From Augochlora pura (lineage: Eukaryota; Arthropoda; Insecta; Hymenoptera; Halictidae): a DNA stretch of 64,000 nt. Location: positions 11,160,001 through 11,224,000 of the forward strand of contig NC_135782.1 in assembly GCF_028453695.1 (NCBI RefSeq), in the 5' to 3' direction. Shown one piece after another: positions 1 to 11,030 of this stretch (position 1 is the first letter of the stretch; each line of letters begins with the position of its first letter). Both the position numbers and the translations under genes were made by a program. A model generated the notes under the pieces. That model had not been told where the DNA came from. It saw nothing but the letters and a program-made list of their open reading frames with translations, and did no database searches.

Positions 1-410
1 TATTCTCAACAAATTCTTAACAGTATTTTGTGTTAAGACCAGTGTATTCGTCAAAAACAGCTTCAAATTAACTTAGAATATTCGTCAGTATTTTATTGCA
101 GTTTTTGTTACTATGATTTACAATATTATGTAGTCAATGTTTTAATTTCTCCACCCTTTTTTAATTTACACGTGTTTTATCAACAAAATCTATCAATTGC
201 TCTCTTCGAAATACCTTTCATAAATGTACCTTTTCAGGAATAATTAGCCAGTCAGTTTATTTTAACAAGTGTACTCGTTATAATAAATAAAATTTTCTGT
301 AGGACATATTATGAAGGATAGATATTTTGAAACTCATTATTAAATTATACATTTTAGAAACGTGTTTTATTAAAAAAAAATTAAGGAAAAAATCGAACAT
401 TATTGCTTGA
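1..410. other. AT-rich DNA, no gene seen
   Basis: No frame longer than chance for such AT-rich sequence. Motifs resembling decayed ends of TTAA-type elements occur (TTAAC close to TATTCGTCA at about 70-90, and GTGTACTCG at about 270), but I cannot pair them into a bounded element. Confidence 0.5.
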
Positions 411-414
411 ATCA

Positions 415-622
415 TACTATAAAGTTCGGATAATCGAGAATCTACAGTGCTCAGAAAAATCGAGGCTGTAGAGTCTCGGTTATCCAGACAAATCAAGGAA
501 CAATACAAGTATACAAATATTAGTGCTAGAATCATGCTATAAACCTCAAATCGAACAGTCTGCACTTGAAACTTTTTCAGGCGAACGCTAAAGTTCGGTT
601 AATCGAGAATCTACAATACTCA
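415..622. mobile_element. Nested remnants of a pogo/Tigger-like MITE
   Basis: Three copies of one terminal motif are visible. AGTTCGGATAATCGAGAATC lies at about 424-443, the inverted form GTAGAGTCTCGGTTATCC at about 470-488, and AGTTCGGTTAATCGAGAATC at about 592-611. The second and third face each other as terminal inverted repeats of an element of roughly 155 bp, and the first looks like the end of an older neighbouring copy. Ends reading GTAG-A-CTCGATTATCCGAAC are, to my knowledge, common on non-autonomous pogo/Tigger-type transposons of arthropods. Target-site duplications are not clear. The superfamily is inference; the inverted repeats are seen. Confidence 0.5.
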
Positions 623-625
623 CCT

Positions 626-1250
626 TCCGAAAACAGGCTGAAGCGCGAGGTCTCTGTCGGTGGAAACGATCGCGAACGGTACCGCGCGTTGAAATTCTCC
701 TGCGGAACGTCGGTGACCGGAATCACAATTCCTCGAGACTGTTGATCATTCCGGTCCTAGTCCCGCGCTTTTATCTAGACCGGGATTAAAATATCCCGGC
801 GGAATGATTGGACGTTCGCACGTACTAATGGCGGAGGTGTCCATGGCAGGTACGGTTCAACAGTTAAACCGCGCGGAGGTTCGTGTAACGCGGCGGAACG
901 ACGAGTAACCGTGAAGGTGCGATGATAAAGGAAAGGTACCTGTACGTGGGCGTTAACGGGTGGCGACCTCAGAGGCGTAACCAATGCTCCAGGCGACAAC
1001 CTTATCGAATGGCAAGTATGCCTCTGCTTGTGCTGCCAACCTAACAAGCTGCCGGCTGGGATTCTTCGCCACCGTTTCGAATAACACAATTGGGGACAGG
1101 GACGTATTACGGGGCCAGTGATAATCTCTATTGACGCTTCGAGTGATAAGCTACTTAGGTATCTCGGCTTCTGTTGGGAGAGTCTGGTGTACACCGACGA
1201 TGAGTGATCCGAGAAATTAGGTGCGCCGATAATCTTCCTTAAGAACTTGA
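626..1250. other. GC-rich island, non-coding by appearance
   Basis: CpG-rich block between AT-rich flanks. A minus-strand frame of 169 codons crosses it (775-1284), but it opens at GTG in the AT-rich flank, has no domain I recognise and mixes AT-rich and GC-rich halves. I read the block as possible conserved or regulatory DNA, without direct proof. Confidence 0.4.
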
Positions 1251-1864
1251 AGTGAAAATTTATGGAAAATGTTTTGTTTTGCACTGTTTATAATTTTAGT
1301 GAGTGTAAAAGATCGTTCTAGTTGAACATCGAATTAAACTGATGTTGCAAATGCAATTTTTAAAATGAAATAATTAATTCTTTAGTGAATTGACATTTTT
1401 AACTGTAACAGAAGTTTGTCATTGTATATTGACAATTTTGTGAAGGGGAATGAGATGAACATTAAAGAAATATTCTGCTTTCTCTATTGTTTGTTTTAAT
1501 ACAGGTGAAAGAAAGTTTTAGTAAGAAAGAAATTAAATTATGCTGATGCGTCAAATTATGTTTCTTAACATGAATTTTTTTACTCTTTAATAGATCGTTA
1601 TGCATTTCGTTCCAGATATATCAATTTATTTTTAACATGTTAAGCGTCGCATCCATCATATATAAGTGACAGTAATTATTGACCAATTTTGAATATTTAT
1701 TTTTCATTGTATTATATTCGAACAAACTGAATACAAGTTTCGGTTCAATTAATTGAATCGCTTCGCCTTTGTAAGAATTTCGCTATGTAGAAAAGATTGA
1801 CATGATTCGATATTGATCAGAAACCGTTCTTTGACAATTTAAAATGACTATGTTTATAATAGTA
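1251..1864. other. AT-rich DNA, nothing recognised
   Basis: No inverted termini, tandem repeat or coding signal that I can support. Confidence 0.5.
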
Positions 1865-2059
1865 TGATTATTAAGGGGTTGATTTTATTACTAAACGTCG
1901 ATTCATACAATGGTTTTATATTAATTTGCACTCTATCAGTAAATTGATATTAAGTTCATTGCTATAAACGTCATTTTAATATTTTAATTCATGGAATTTC
2001 ATCCCTTAACTTAATTGCAACACAATAATTGTCATATTTCGATTGCCATACCTTATCTA

Positions 2060-2448
2060 CAGGGTGGAGCAAATAAGGTGTTACAAAGCAATATCTCCAT
2101 TATCATTAATAATACGCGGAAATGCTTGAGGAACAAATTGTTTGGTTCGAAGGGGCACATGTTGTGGTGGAAAACTATTTTCATACTTTGCGCGACGAGA
2201 ATGACCTTGAGTTACAGGTCGCTGGATTCGTCTTAAAATCGGTAATAATGTTATCGAAACAAAAATACATAGTTCCATTTGAAAAAACATCGATGACCTT
2301 GAAATCTCAAATATATGACCTTTAAAAAAAACAATTTCAACCACGACATGTGCCCCATCGAACCAAACAATTTGTTCCTCAAGCATTTCCGTGTATCATT
2401 AACGATAATAGAGATATTCTTTTGTAACACTTTATTTGCTCTACCCTG
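2060..2448. mobile_element. 389-bp MITE with 114-bp terminal inverted repeats, TA target site
   Basis: The left end 2060-2173 and right end 2335-2448 are inverted copies with about 11 mismatches in 114 positions. Both begin CAGGGT-GAGCAAATAA and contain GGAAATGCTTGAGGAACAAA. A TA dinucleotide flanks each side (2058-2059 and 2449-2450), as for Tc1/mariner-type insertion. The 160-bp interior shows no transposase. Because each arm is open in one frame, near-identical short peptides (MLEEQIVWF followed by E or D) can be read outward-in from both strands; this is a consequence of the palindrome, not of a gene. The empty site survives in the paralogous copy near 5285. Superfamily by target site only. 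Confidence 0.85.
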
Positions 2449-2608
2449 TATAATAATTATTGATTTCCTTCCTCGCTTGTTTTTTTACATTTTTTTGATA
2501 TTTCTATGCAGATATTCATGACACGTCAAATAACAAGATTATAATATGAACAAATGAAGCACAAAATAAAAGAAACTAGAGTTACTATAAAATAAGTTAT
2601 AATAATAT

Positions 2609-2819
2609 TGTTACGTGGGCGCCCGCGTAGTCGCGGCATTATACAAAAAGACACTCTCTCGTATATTAACAACGAACAATAATCTTTATTACGAGAGGAG
2701 GGACTCTCCTCTATTCCTGTTATATCGTCGTTACCAAAACGACGCTGCAACCAACATCATTCAACTTAATATATCGATATCCAAACTGATATCGATAATC
2801 TCGACCCATATTCGTAACA
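2609..2819 (+). mobile_element. Candidate 211-bp solo LTR
   Basis: The block begins TGTTACGTGGGCGCC and ends TTCGTAACA, so it has the TG...CA boundaries of a retroviral-type LTR with short inverted ends TGTTAC/GTAACA. The four bases ATAT stand immediately on both sides (2605-2608 and 2820-2823), as expected for a 4-bp Gypsy-type target duplication. No internal gag-pol, primer-binding site or second LTR is nearby, so it would be a solo LTR. It is absent from the paralogous segment near 5500. A terminal-inverted-repeat element with 4-bp duplication is the alternative. Strand is arbitrary. Confidence 0.55.
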
Positions 2820-3239
2820 ATATTATTAAGTAATGTTGTTACATAGTTTTTCACTCCTTTCTATTGCAATCGAAACATATAATACTGATCTTGCGTAAAC
2901 GTCTTCAATTCAGTTATAAACTTATACAAAACTACTTTTCTTATTAGATCTCCTGATTCAAATTCAATGACCCCATTTTGAAACGAGCGCTTGAAGTATG
3001 CAATATGGAACAGTTATATTGGAACATACTCATTTAGAAAGAAACACCTATATCTCAATAAAAATTTTGTTACAGCTATTTATCCATTAAAAACACCTAG
3101 ACAAGTGAATTTATAAAGAAGATATATATATATAAATTTTTATATAAACTTTCATACGCTTCATCTAATTTTATTACAGTATTTATATTACTGTTCCAAC
3201 TAAGTGTGCCACACAAACGACCGATGTTTCATAATAGAC

Positions 3240-3790
3240 ACTTTTTCCGCGCGCGCGTCCACCGATTTCCATCGCATCGAAATCTCCGCAGCGATGAATT
3301 TTTGCTCGTCACGCGAAACCAGCTGGCTCGGATTTCGTCGATGGAAAGAAGAGTGGTCTCGCCGCCTGACCGGCTCACCTGACTCTCGCAACCGTTACAG
3401 GGGACTCCGTTCGGTGCCACTATTAATATTAATGCATTCCGCCGTTCTTGCGGCATTGTACTCGCGTCGACGTCGCGGCCGCATCCCAGCAACGAGACGA
3501 CGTCCAACGACGTCCAACAATATCCGCGCCGGCGACGTCTACGAGACCGCGGCGAGCGTGTGCGAGCGTGTGCGCGCGTACGCGGGCGCGTTCCAGCAAA
3601 GTGGCAACTCTTCTGCCGGTCGAAGGCGGGTACCTATGTCCGCTGATTGTCCCGACGGTTTTGTCCCGGTGCCGGCTGAATATTCAACCCGGCCGATAAA
3701 TAACGCTGAAAGGAAGAGAAACGAGCGAAACAATGACGAGCAGGATTTTTCCCCAGGGCCCGTTCAGAACCCGTCGCGTCGCCGGGCACC
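3240..3790. other. GC-rich island with an uninterrupted but unlikely reading frame
   Basis: CpG-rich sequence containing GAGCGTGTGC twice near 3555. A plus-strand frame of 241 codons crosses it (3204-3929). It opens at GTG and is rich in Arg, Pro, Ser and Ala as expected from CG-rich DNA; the opposite strand is also open in places. Its last third falls in the duplicated block, where copy 2 differs by 1- and 2-base indels (after TTGTCGCGCG and at GAAACC), so the frame is not conserved. I treat it as non-coding. Confidence 0.55.
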
Positions 3791-4108
3791 GCCACGCTCT
3801 GTCGCCGGGCCCCCGGCTGCTTCCAGACTACTCCGGAGGACTTTTCTTATGCCGGGACACCTCCGAGTCCATCCTGCTCCGAGAGAGCGGCCCCTCTATT
3901 GTCGCGCGCGGTTTCCTCCCGTCTTATGAAACCCTCGACAATGCCCGTTTCTACGCTCTCGCCTACCGTAGCCAATCCGCGTTTCTATACCACGCGTTCG
4001 TCTCTCTCCGAGTATAGCTCGTGCGACGGTCGGAACTGTTTGATTGCGACTTTATAATTGCCACGGCTCTTTTCCAGACATTACCTTCAAAGAGAGGTTG
4101 GTTCTGTG

Positions 4109-5000
4109 TTAACCCTTTGCACTTGGTAGTTCTTTTCTGACATACATATGACTATCGAGACATATGACTAGGGAGAAATGTATATTTGGAGAATCTTGAA
4201 GATGGTGTAACCTTATTAAAACTGGATTGAATGACTTGAATTTGTTTTAAATGTCACGAGGACTAGACTATTGTATAAATCGTTAAAATTAAATACAATG
4301 CGGTTGAAAAGAATAAATCGCAATTGAAATTTTCGGCCGTTCTAGTCAAAGATAGTTATCCTTGGCAGCGTCGCGCGCGCTAACTCAACTACTTGGCGCG
4401 AGACGCTACCGCGTCTCATGATTGGTTATGTCTAATACTATTTTTAAAAATTTTGTTATTGCTTGGAATGGTGGAGGTAATAAAAAGCTCGTGATTCATA
4501 AAATCTTTATCTGTGCCAGTAATAAGAATTTTAAAAACGCGTTTTATAAATCTCGGTAATTTATATTCATGCTGAAAGTTTCATCGAAATTGGTTATCGC
4601 AGATTTATGCTGCAGGTGTTGGAAGATTTTAAAAAATTGCAGATTTCTGGCAGGTGTTCCTGGAAAGTTAAAAAATCAAGACAGAATTGCGATTTTTATG
4701 ATCTTTAATTATTTGTAACTTATAACAACGTTAACTGACTTGGATGAAATTTTCAGCATGTGTATAAGTTGTCGAGATTAACAAATGCATTTTTTCAATT
4801 ATAACATGAGTGTTTTTATTTCTTTTTATTATTGAGAGCAGTAGCAATATTAAAAGAAGCATTTTAGTTATTATCACATACTTGGAAAAGTTATATCATT
4901 TTAAATGAATTATATCATTTATTTATGTATTTTACATGATCATCTTAGAGATAATAATTTACTATTGTCGTGTCGGCAACATTCGAATGCTAAGGATTAA
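4109..5000. mobile_element. Candidate ~890-bp TTAA-flanked element with internal palindrome
   Basis: Left end TTAACCCTTTGCACTTGG (4109) and right end, read on the minus strand, TTAATCCTTAGCATTCGA form short imperfect inverted repeats flanked by TTAA, the target site of piggyBac-type transposons. The same termini bound the shorter element at 22026-22290. Inside, 4540-4640 and 4700-4830 are inverted copies of a dispersed repeat (see 4540-4830), so the interior is fold-back in structure. No transposase frame. It could instead be two nested elements. Confidence 0.5.
4540..4830. repeat. Dispersed repeat R1, inverted pair
   Basis: The plus-strand half contains ATCTCGGTAATTT, then GCTGAAAGTTTCATCGAAAT and TTGGTTATCG. 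The second half gives the same series on the minus strand (AATCTCGACAACTTATACAC, GCTGAAAATTTCAT). Related copies lie at 46500-46720, 59390-59645 and 61780-62015. Recurrence in one window is seen; the family name R1 is mine. Confidence 0.6.
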
Positions 5001-5097
5001 GCTTGGTTTTATGTAATAATTCAAAAGAGATTGGCGTTGTTCGAAATCATTTCAAAATTGTCCTTCTTAACTTAGTATGATATTGTCCACAGTGGTT

Positions 5098-6166
5098 TAA
5101 AGGCTAAGGAGTTAATGATGTTACTGAATGATAGTTAACGCAATGTTAAATATTAATTGGTACTCTATCAGTGCAACAGTATGAAATACATTTTGTATAG
5201 AAATCATGTCAATATTATAATTCATGGAATTTTATCCCTTAGCTTGATTGGAACACAAAAATTGTTATATTTCGATGACGACGCGTATAATCAATAACCA
5301 TTCCGTACTTCCTCTCACTTTCTTTTCTCTACATCTTTATACAGCTTACAATGAAACTGCGAATTTCATGAATTTATGACAAGCTGAATAATAAAACTAC
5401 AATATGAATGGATGAAATACAAAATAGAAGAATTATTAGAAGAATTTAAAGTTACTAAGGATGTATTAATTACAACCTACTAAAATTATTAAGACATACA
5501 TCAATTTTTCTCTGAATAAACATCTTACCTTTTAGAATTGTTTCTATTCCTTATTGCAATACATATTCTATGTTGCTAAAGTTAAATTGTAATTTTAGCG
5601 AAAACTAAAACACATTCGTAGTTTCAAAATGTTTTGAATGTTTGGAGAACAAGACGAAATAATATGAAGAAATAAAAACATAAATATTTATTATAAAAAG
5701 ACTGTATACGTATATAGTGAACTAAATAAGTAATATGCTAATCATCGCCTACTTTTTGCGACTCAGCTTAATTCGAACATTGCATAACAGCTAAATTCAA
5801 CATTGTCAAACTTCGTAAAAATCATTTTTATAAAGCAAGAGAAAATAACTAGATTTGGTGTTACGTAAACCTGGTGTTAACATTTTTATTTTTCGCAATA
5901 ACGCTACCGCAAATGCTACCGCTCCATGTCGGCGAACCCCGGCAGCTTCGAGACTCTCCGGAGGACTGCTCTTCCACCGAGCCACCTCCGAGTCCACCCC
6001 GCGCGACGAGAGCGGCTTCTCTATTGTCGCGCGATTTCCTCCCGTCTTATGAAACCTCGACAATGCCCGTTTCTACGCTCTCGCCTACCGTAACCAATCC
6101 CGCGTTACGCTCCAACCCAGCGATCTATACCGCGCATTCTTCTCGCTTCAAGTATAGCTCGTGTGC
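5098..6166 (+). repeat. Segmental duplication, copy 2 (empty sites)
   Basis: Same-orientation paralogue of 1865-4026, about 1.07 kb compared with about 1.55 kb of copy 1 once its two insertions are subtracted. The junction regions matching the MITE (about 5285) and the LTR-like block (about 5500, AAAATTATTAAG) are uninterrupted. The GC-rich block 5914-6166 carries short frames on both strands that do not agree with those in copy 1. Confidence 0.75.
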
Positions 6167-7580
6167 CAAGATCACCCTCTCCTCCCATTATCTTCTCCTT
6201 TCTCGAGCTGACTGCTTTTTTCGGTCTTATCTTTTCATTCGAAGGCCCTGTTAAAAGTCTCTCTGTTCTTCTATCGGTGCTTGTTTGTGGACGTTCGTAT
6301 GCAAGCGAGTTGCGAAGGTGTGGTTGTTTGATGGTCTGTTAACCGCAGAACAAATCTTTGGGGCAATTAATGTTTAATCTGTGCTAACTCCTTGTTATAC
6401 AAAGTGACCATTAAATGACTGAATGATGTAAAACAAAATTAACTCGTACAAACAGGTGTTATTTTCATTTTGTATTGTTTTATTTGGGAATGCAATTATT
6501 TTTTGGTGTTATGTGTAAATAAATAATATCGTCAGCTAAATCGCCGACTGATTTAGTTCTTTTAATCAGGTGATTAGGTTCTGAATCATGTTATCAATAG
6601 GAGCTGCTCTGACATTAACTGTTGTCGGGATTTTTTCTATGTTTCAATAATTGTTGTTTCACTGGTGTAGAAAGAGTCAACGAGTTTTAGTTGTTACTGG
6701 ACACCATACGTAGCCATTTTAATCTCTAAGGGATGCTCTATGCTTTACAAACTACAATAAAGCAAAATAAAAAAGTTGAAAATGAATAAGTTATGATGTT
6801 TTCGTGTTCTGCAGATTTTTAATAACTCGTAGTTTAAGGAAACTTCTCTGTGACATCGACTTGAGAGATAGATCTGAATGCATGTGACTGGATTAGATTT
6901 TACTACTAAATTAAATGCGGATTTTTGTGTAGAACATTAATCGTTTATAATAATTTTAAGGAACTAATTTTCAGCTGGATGATGATATCTTTTGTTTTGT
7001 ACACATCTTATAAGTTTTATAAAAATGATTATATAAATATTATATATAAATTGTCCTACAAATATCATATATAAATTGTTACATAAAAATATTGTTAAAC
7101 TTTTCTACTAGCTTTTAGCTTCATATTCAATCTAGCCATTTAGATAAAACATCCATAAAATTCACAATTTTATTTTATTTATATCGAGATCAACCTCACG
7201 TTGATTCTAGAAGTACTTAATCAATAACGGATATTTACGCAAAATAAAAACTGTCTGCAACAATTGCAAGCTGTACAGGCTACGCAAACACTAATTTCCT
7301 TTTTCAACGCTTTCAGTGAGTTAAAAATAATGCGTAAATGTTTAAAAGAATACGGGATGCTCATAATTGCATTCTTTACATAATTCACAAGGATGTGTTC
7401 TGGTGAAACAATTGTAAAATAAATATTTTTCGATCTTGCCAATAATTATACGATAGATAATGAGAGAATTATATTAGAATTTTTAGTCCGCAAAATTGAT
7501 TAGCCATCTGTTACGGTTTGCAGCATCATCAACCTTAAATATCAAAGTAAATAACTCAGAAATTATCAGCAGATAGATAT
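6167..7580. other. Mostly AT-rich DNA, no gene seen
   Basis: A pyrimidine-rich tail follows the duplicated block to about 6290, then AT-rich sequence. No paired termini or coding frame that I can support. Confidence 0.5.
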
Positions 7581-7831
7581 TTAACCCCTTGACGTACCAT
7601 TTTCTTCACGGTTACTACGATTAAGAATTTTTCAATTGGTATAATTTCTTAAAAGAGGCAGAACATTAATGTTTATTCTATGCCTGAATATACTTAAATG
7701 TTTAAATATTAATAATGAGGGATTAGAATTTTATTTCAGCTTTAAAGAACAAAATAACATCCATACTTAATAATTTATTACTACCAATTGCCATCACGAG
7801 TCGAACTCGTCAAAGTACGGTAAGGGGTTAA
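7581..7831 (+). mobile_element. TTAA-flanked MITE, family A, 251 bp
   Basis: Starts TTAACCCCTTGACGTACCA and ends TACGGTAAGGGGTTAA. The ends are inverted repeats (TTAACCCCTT then GTAC close by) and the TTAA duplications are intact. The whole element aligns, inverted, with 8944-9185, including interior words such as GGATGTTATTT and GAAATAAAATTCT on the minus strand. No coding capacity. The piggyBac-style assignment rests on TTAA and the CCC start. Confidence 0.75.
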
Positions 7832-8658
7832 GAAATAAATTCGGCCTATAGAAGGTTAAAAATTTCGACCGCTTTTGTTTACAAATATGGACCAAAGATG
7901 GTGGATTCGGAGAGCTACGATGCAACTTTACGATTAGCCACGGGGCGCCGATGCTTCTCCACAAATCTTTTTCCTTTGATCGACCAATATAAAGAAAGGA
8001 TTATGCGAACATTCGGCTACAGTATCTATCATCGTGAATTATCACGCCGTACGTTAGGACATTCGCGGAGACTTATTATCTGACATGATTTAGGAGTGAA
8101 AAATATACTTGGCCCTTCTGAAGAATACGCGTCCACAGGCAGGATTCGCATATTTTACTTACATTATACCGCGAGAGTATCAATTAAATGGAAAGATCGT
8201 GATTAATAGAAATGACGATCGATCGTTTTTATAGTAAAAGCGGATCGTTGTTTCGACATCTAACGTCGAAAGAAGAAAAATGCGATTGTTGGAAATAAAC
8301 ATCTTCTTTATTTTATAAAGAATCATTTTGCAAACATCGCATCGATTCTCTAAACAAATGCCATATTTTTTACTAGGATAATCGTGTAAAATAAATGTAT
8401 ACTCTTCAATTAATGAACGTTTATCGTCTTATGTGAAAAATTAACGTTTATCATACTCTTTGTGTATTAAAATTTATACAGTAGCTCTAGTGTACAGGGA
8501 CAGATAGATTACAGATGTATTTTTGTACAAATTTAGCGATTTGATTAAGTATGTTCAGTAATTTCGATTATCTACTGCTCACTAAATCTTATATTATACT
8601 TTAAACAAAAATTATAAGTATCAAAAATTGCTAAAATTGCTTTCTAAGATCTGAAAAT
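7832..8658. other. Moderately GC-rich block, then AT-rich DNA
   Basis: 7880-8160 is richer in CpG and low in repeats (GGATTATGCGAACATTCGGC at about 7998), the kind of block that may be conserved non-coding DNA. 8160-8658 is AT-rich with nothing recognised. Confidence 0.35.
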
Positions 8659-8892
8659 TTAACATGTAATACTATATAAACTTATAATATTTTTATTTTG
8701 TATATTTTATATTTTCCAGTACTTATTCCATTAAATTTCTGTGCCACAAATAAGATTTTCACGAATAAAATAAAAAATATAAGTAAAATCCTATTTAACT
8801 TGAACGAGAACAGCGTCAGCCATATTTGGGTGACGGGGCCCTTACAAAAGCATATCTGTCACCCAGATATGGGTAACGCGGCGACGTGTTAA
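8659..8892. mobile_element. TTAA-flanked MITE, family B, 234 bp
   Basis: Left end TTAACATGTAATAC. Right end on the minus strand TTAACACGTCGCCGCGTTAC. TTAA flanks both sides. The right part holds the inverted pair ATTTGGGTGAC / GTCACCCAGAT (about 8824-8864). The right terminus matches those at 24202, about 24728 and about 26662. Confidence 0.6.
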
Positions 8893-8943
8893 AGTATGAA
8901 TCAACGAATTAAATTAAATAAACGAATTTTATATTAGATTAGA

Positions 8944-9185
8944 TTAACCCCTTCGCGTACTTTGACTCGTCATTATGATTTCTCACAATAACCTGTTAAG
9001 TAAGGATGTTATTTCGTCTTATCAAGTCGAAATAAAATTCTGTCTTTTTGCCACCAATATTTAAACGCTGAAGTAATTGTAATCACACTATAAATATTAA
9101 TTTTATTTCTCCTTCAAGAAATTATTCAAATCGAAAATTATTTAATCATTGCAACTGCGAAGATAACAGTACTACAAGGGGTTAA
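8944..9185 (-). mobile_element. TTAA-flanked MITE, family A, 242 bp, inverted copy
   Basis: Starts TTAACCCCTTCGCGTACTTT and ends GTACTACAAGGGGTTAA. It matches the reverse complement of 7581-7831 along its length (AAGGATGTTATTTCG, GAAATAAAATTCTG and AATATTTAAACG have counterparts), so the two are opposite-orientation members of one family about 1.1 kb apart. Confidence 0.75.
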
Positions 9186-9860
9186 ACGAAATAGAGTATC
9201 GATCGAAAATCGTGGGCATCTTATAACGCGAGTGTGCCAAGATATTTCCATTCGATAGAGGCGCTACCGTGTGAAAGAGGTCTAACCGCGAAACAATAGG
9301 TACGAACGGTGGTACCCGAGATCGTAGAATCGGGGCGTCGTAGTTAACGAGATCCGCGTGGTACGCACGGCGAATCAATGGGCAGCGTCTCTCGAGGTGG
9401 GACGAAAGGCCCCCACGGGCAAGCTTTAAGCAGTCCGGCGACGTCTCGCAAATTATAAGAACGTGCGTCCGGCGAATGCACGTGGCGCAGCCGAATTTCT
9501 GCACGTGGGTCGAGCGGAATTCCTAATAAGTCAGTGACTAGACAGAAGTCTCGCGCTGGTATCGGCGTGCAGCTTGCCTCGCGGCGGAGATAGAGTGACG
9601 TCACGGATACGTGGGATTCCTCCCGAGCAGCTGGATCACGTGCTGCGGCCGAACGTGAGGCTAACTTAAATGCGGATCAGGGAGAACCGTTCCAAAACCG
9701 ATCCCAAATGAATGCACCGGTCGCGATTCAAATTGTTTTCACGTTCTTCCGTCGCGGTATCGACCCTCGCCTTCAATGAAGCTGGTTTCTTTGGAGGTCA
9801 ATAGCTCTCGCGGTGGCGCGACGCGCCGGCCATCGTCCGCGAGCTTTTCATAAATCGATG
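9186..9860. other. GC-rich island
   Basis: CpG-rich block with overlapping short frames on the minus strand only (9172-9504, 9344-9604, 9739-10200), none with a recognisable domain. The last has 153 codons but half of it is AT-rich DNA translated as Lys, Asn and Ile. Non-coding by appearance; regulatory role unknown. Confidence 0.4.
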
Positions 9861-11030
9861 CCAACCGATAGCACGTTTCCCTCGAAATTGAGTCAACGGT
9901 GTGATACGAGTTTTGTAAGCCATGCAGATCATTTTTGTGCATATACGAACATACCGATTGCACAGTAGTGCATACGGATGTTGCGCTGGAAGGCGATGCG
10001 ATGTTGTAATTACAACGTGTAAGGTGAGGGTCCCAGTTACCGATGATAGATTTATGAGGTAACAATTTACTAGATTTTTTTAATAGATAATTTTTACGAG
10101 CATTGAAAGCAATTGTTTTAGATTTGTTTATAAAAGTAACGATAATATATTTATTTTGATTTTTAAGGAGTATTATTATCATCTTTGCAGCAAGTAACAC
10201 AGATATTGGATAAATAACTTATACATATATGTATCTTAACAATCTAAATAAAATTAAATTAGAAAACCTTGTGTTAAAAATAATTTTTTTTTCATCTATA
10301 CATCTTCAGATTTTTACGTAAAAATTAATGTTCGCGTTTCATATTGCTTTGATCTCCGCTCATATATATATTTTCAAAACGGTCAAGGCTTAAATTTGGC
10401 GTGAAATTCATAAAAAGTAAAATAGTATAAATGTAGCAATTGCCGATGCTTCAGAAAGGACTTGCAGTAATTATTGCAAAATATTTTTAATTTGTCCGTG
10501 TACATTTAAATATATTTATACTAAATTATCTTTCCGATCAGCGTATTCAACTTACATTAAACTATTGAAATACATAGTTCTGTTAAACATAGGATATGCA
10601 CATAGATGGCGTGACAACTTCTATTGTAGGTTATGCACATTAATCATGCAATATCGATAATACAAAAGTTCAAAAATATGCTCCAGCCATATACTTCTCT
10701 GTTTCTTCTAAAACTACACAAGAACTTTTAGTGTTTATACTTTCATTATAAAAATGTAGTAATTTTGTAGTATGAAACATCGTTTTACTCGACTGGAAGC
10801 TAGCTATGTAAAATTATGGTCATTTACATGAATTCACATAAAATAATGCAACAATGCCTTCCAATAACATTTTTTAATTGATTCATTAAATTAATTTAAT
10901 TAATTTAATTTAAATTCAGATATCAGATTTTCCGATCTACAAAATAAATCGTTTTGTATATGATTCGCCTTCCATCGAGTCGGCTGCAGATAAAAACTAT
11001 TTAAATAACAGATGATTCTGATATTGGAGG
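9861..11030. other. AT-rich DNA, nothing recognised
   Basis: No paired termini, tandem array or coding signal that I can support. Confidence 0.5.

Larger units (their letters stand above)
1865..4026 (+). repeat. Segmental duplication, copy 1 (carries nested insertions)
   Basis: Similar in the same orientation to 5098-6166. Matching blocks, in the same order, are 1865-2057 with 5098-5280 (shared CTCTATCAG, TTCATGGAATTT and ATCCCTTA), 2455-2600 with 5290-5460 (shared ACAATATGAA-type and AAAGTTACTA-type words), 2820-2880 with 5490-5570 (shared ATTATTAAG and CTATTGCAAT-type words) and 3790-4026 with 5914-6166 (shared CCTCCCGTCTTATGAAA and TTTCTACGCTCTCGCCTACC). The GC-rich end block is the best conserved. 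This copy carries a MITE (2060-2448) and an LTR-like insertion (2609-2819) that copy 2 lacks. The AT-rich spacer at 2880-3780 has diverged beyond recognition by eye. Confidence 0.75.

Noticed and set aside
775..1284. Minus-strand frame of 169 codons
   Set aside because: GTG start in an AT-rich flank, no domain, composition change in the middle.
2081..2386. Two look-alike small proteins on opposite strands beginning MLEEQIVWF
   Set aside because: They are the two arms of one MITE read inward from each side.
3204..3929. Plus-strand open frame of 241 codons, the longest in the window
   Set aside because: It opens at GTG, is Arg/Pro-rich as CG-rich DNA predicts, and its end lies in a duplicated block where 1- and 2-base indels break the frame in the other copy.
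9739..10200. Minus-strand frame of 153 codons
   Set aside because: Spans an island edge; half is AT-driven Lys/Asn/Ile sequence, no recognisable domain, no conserved start context.
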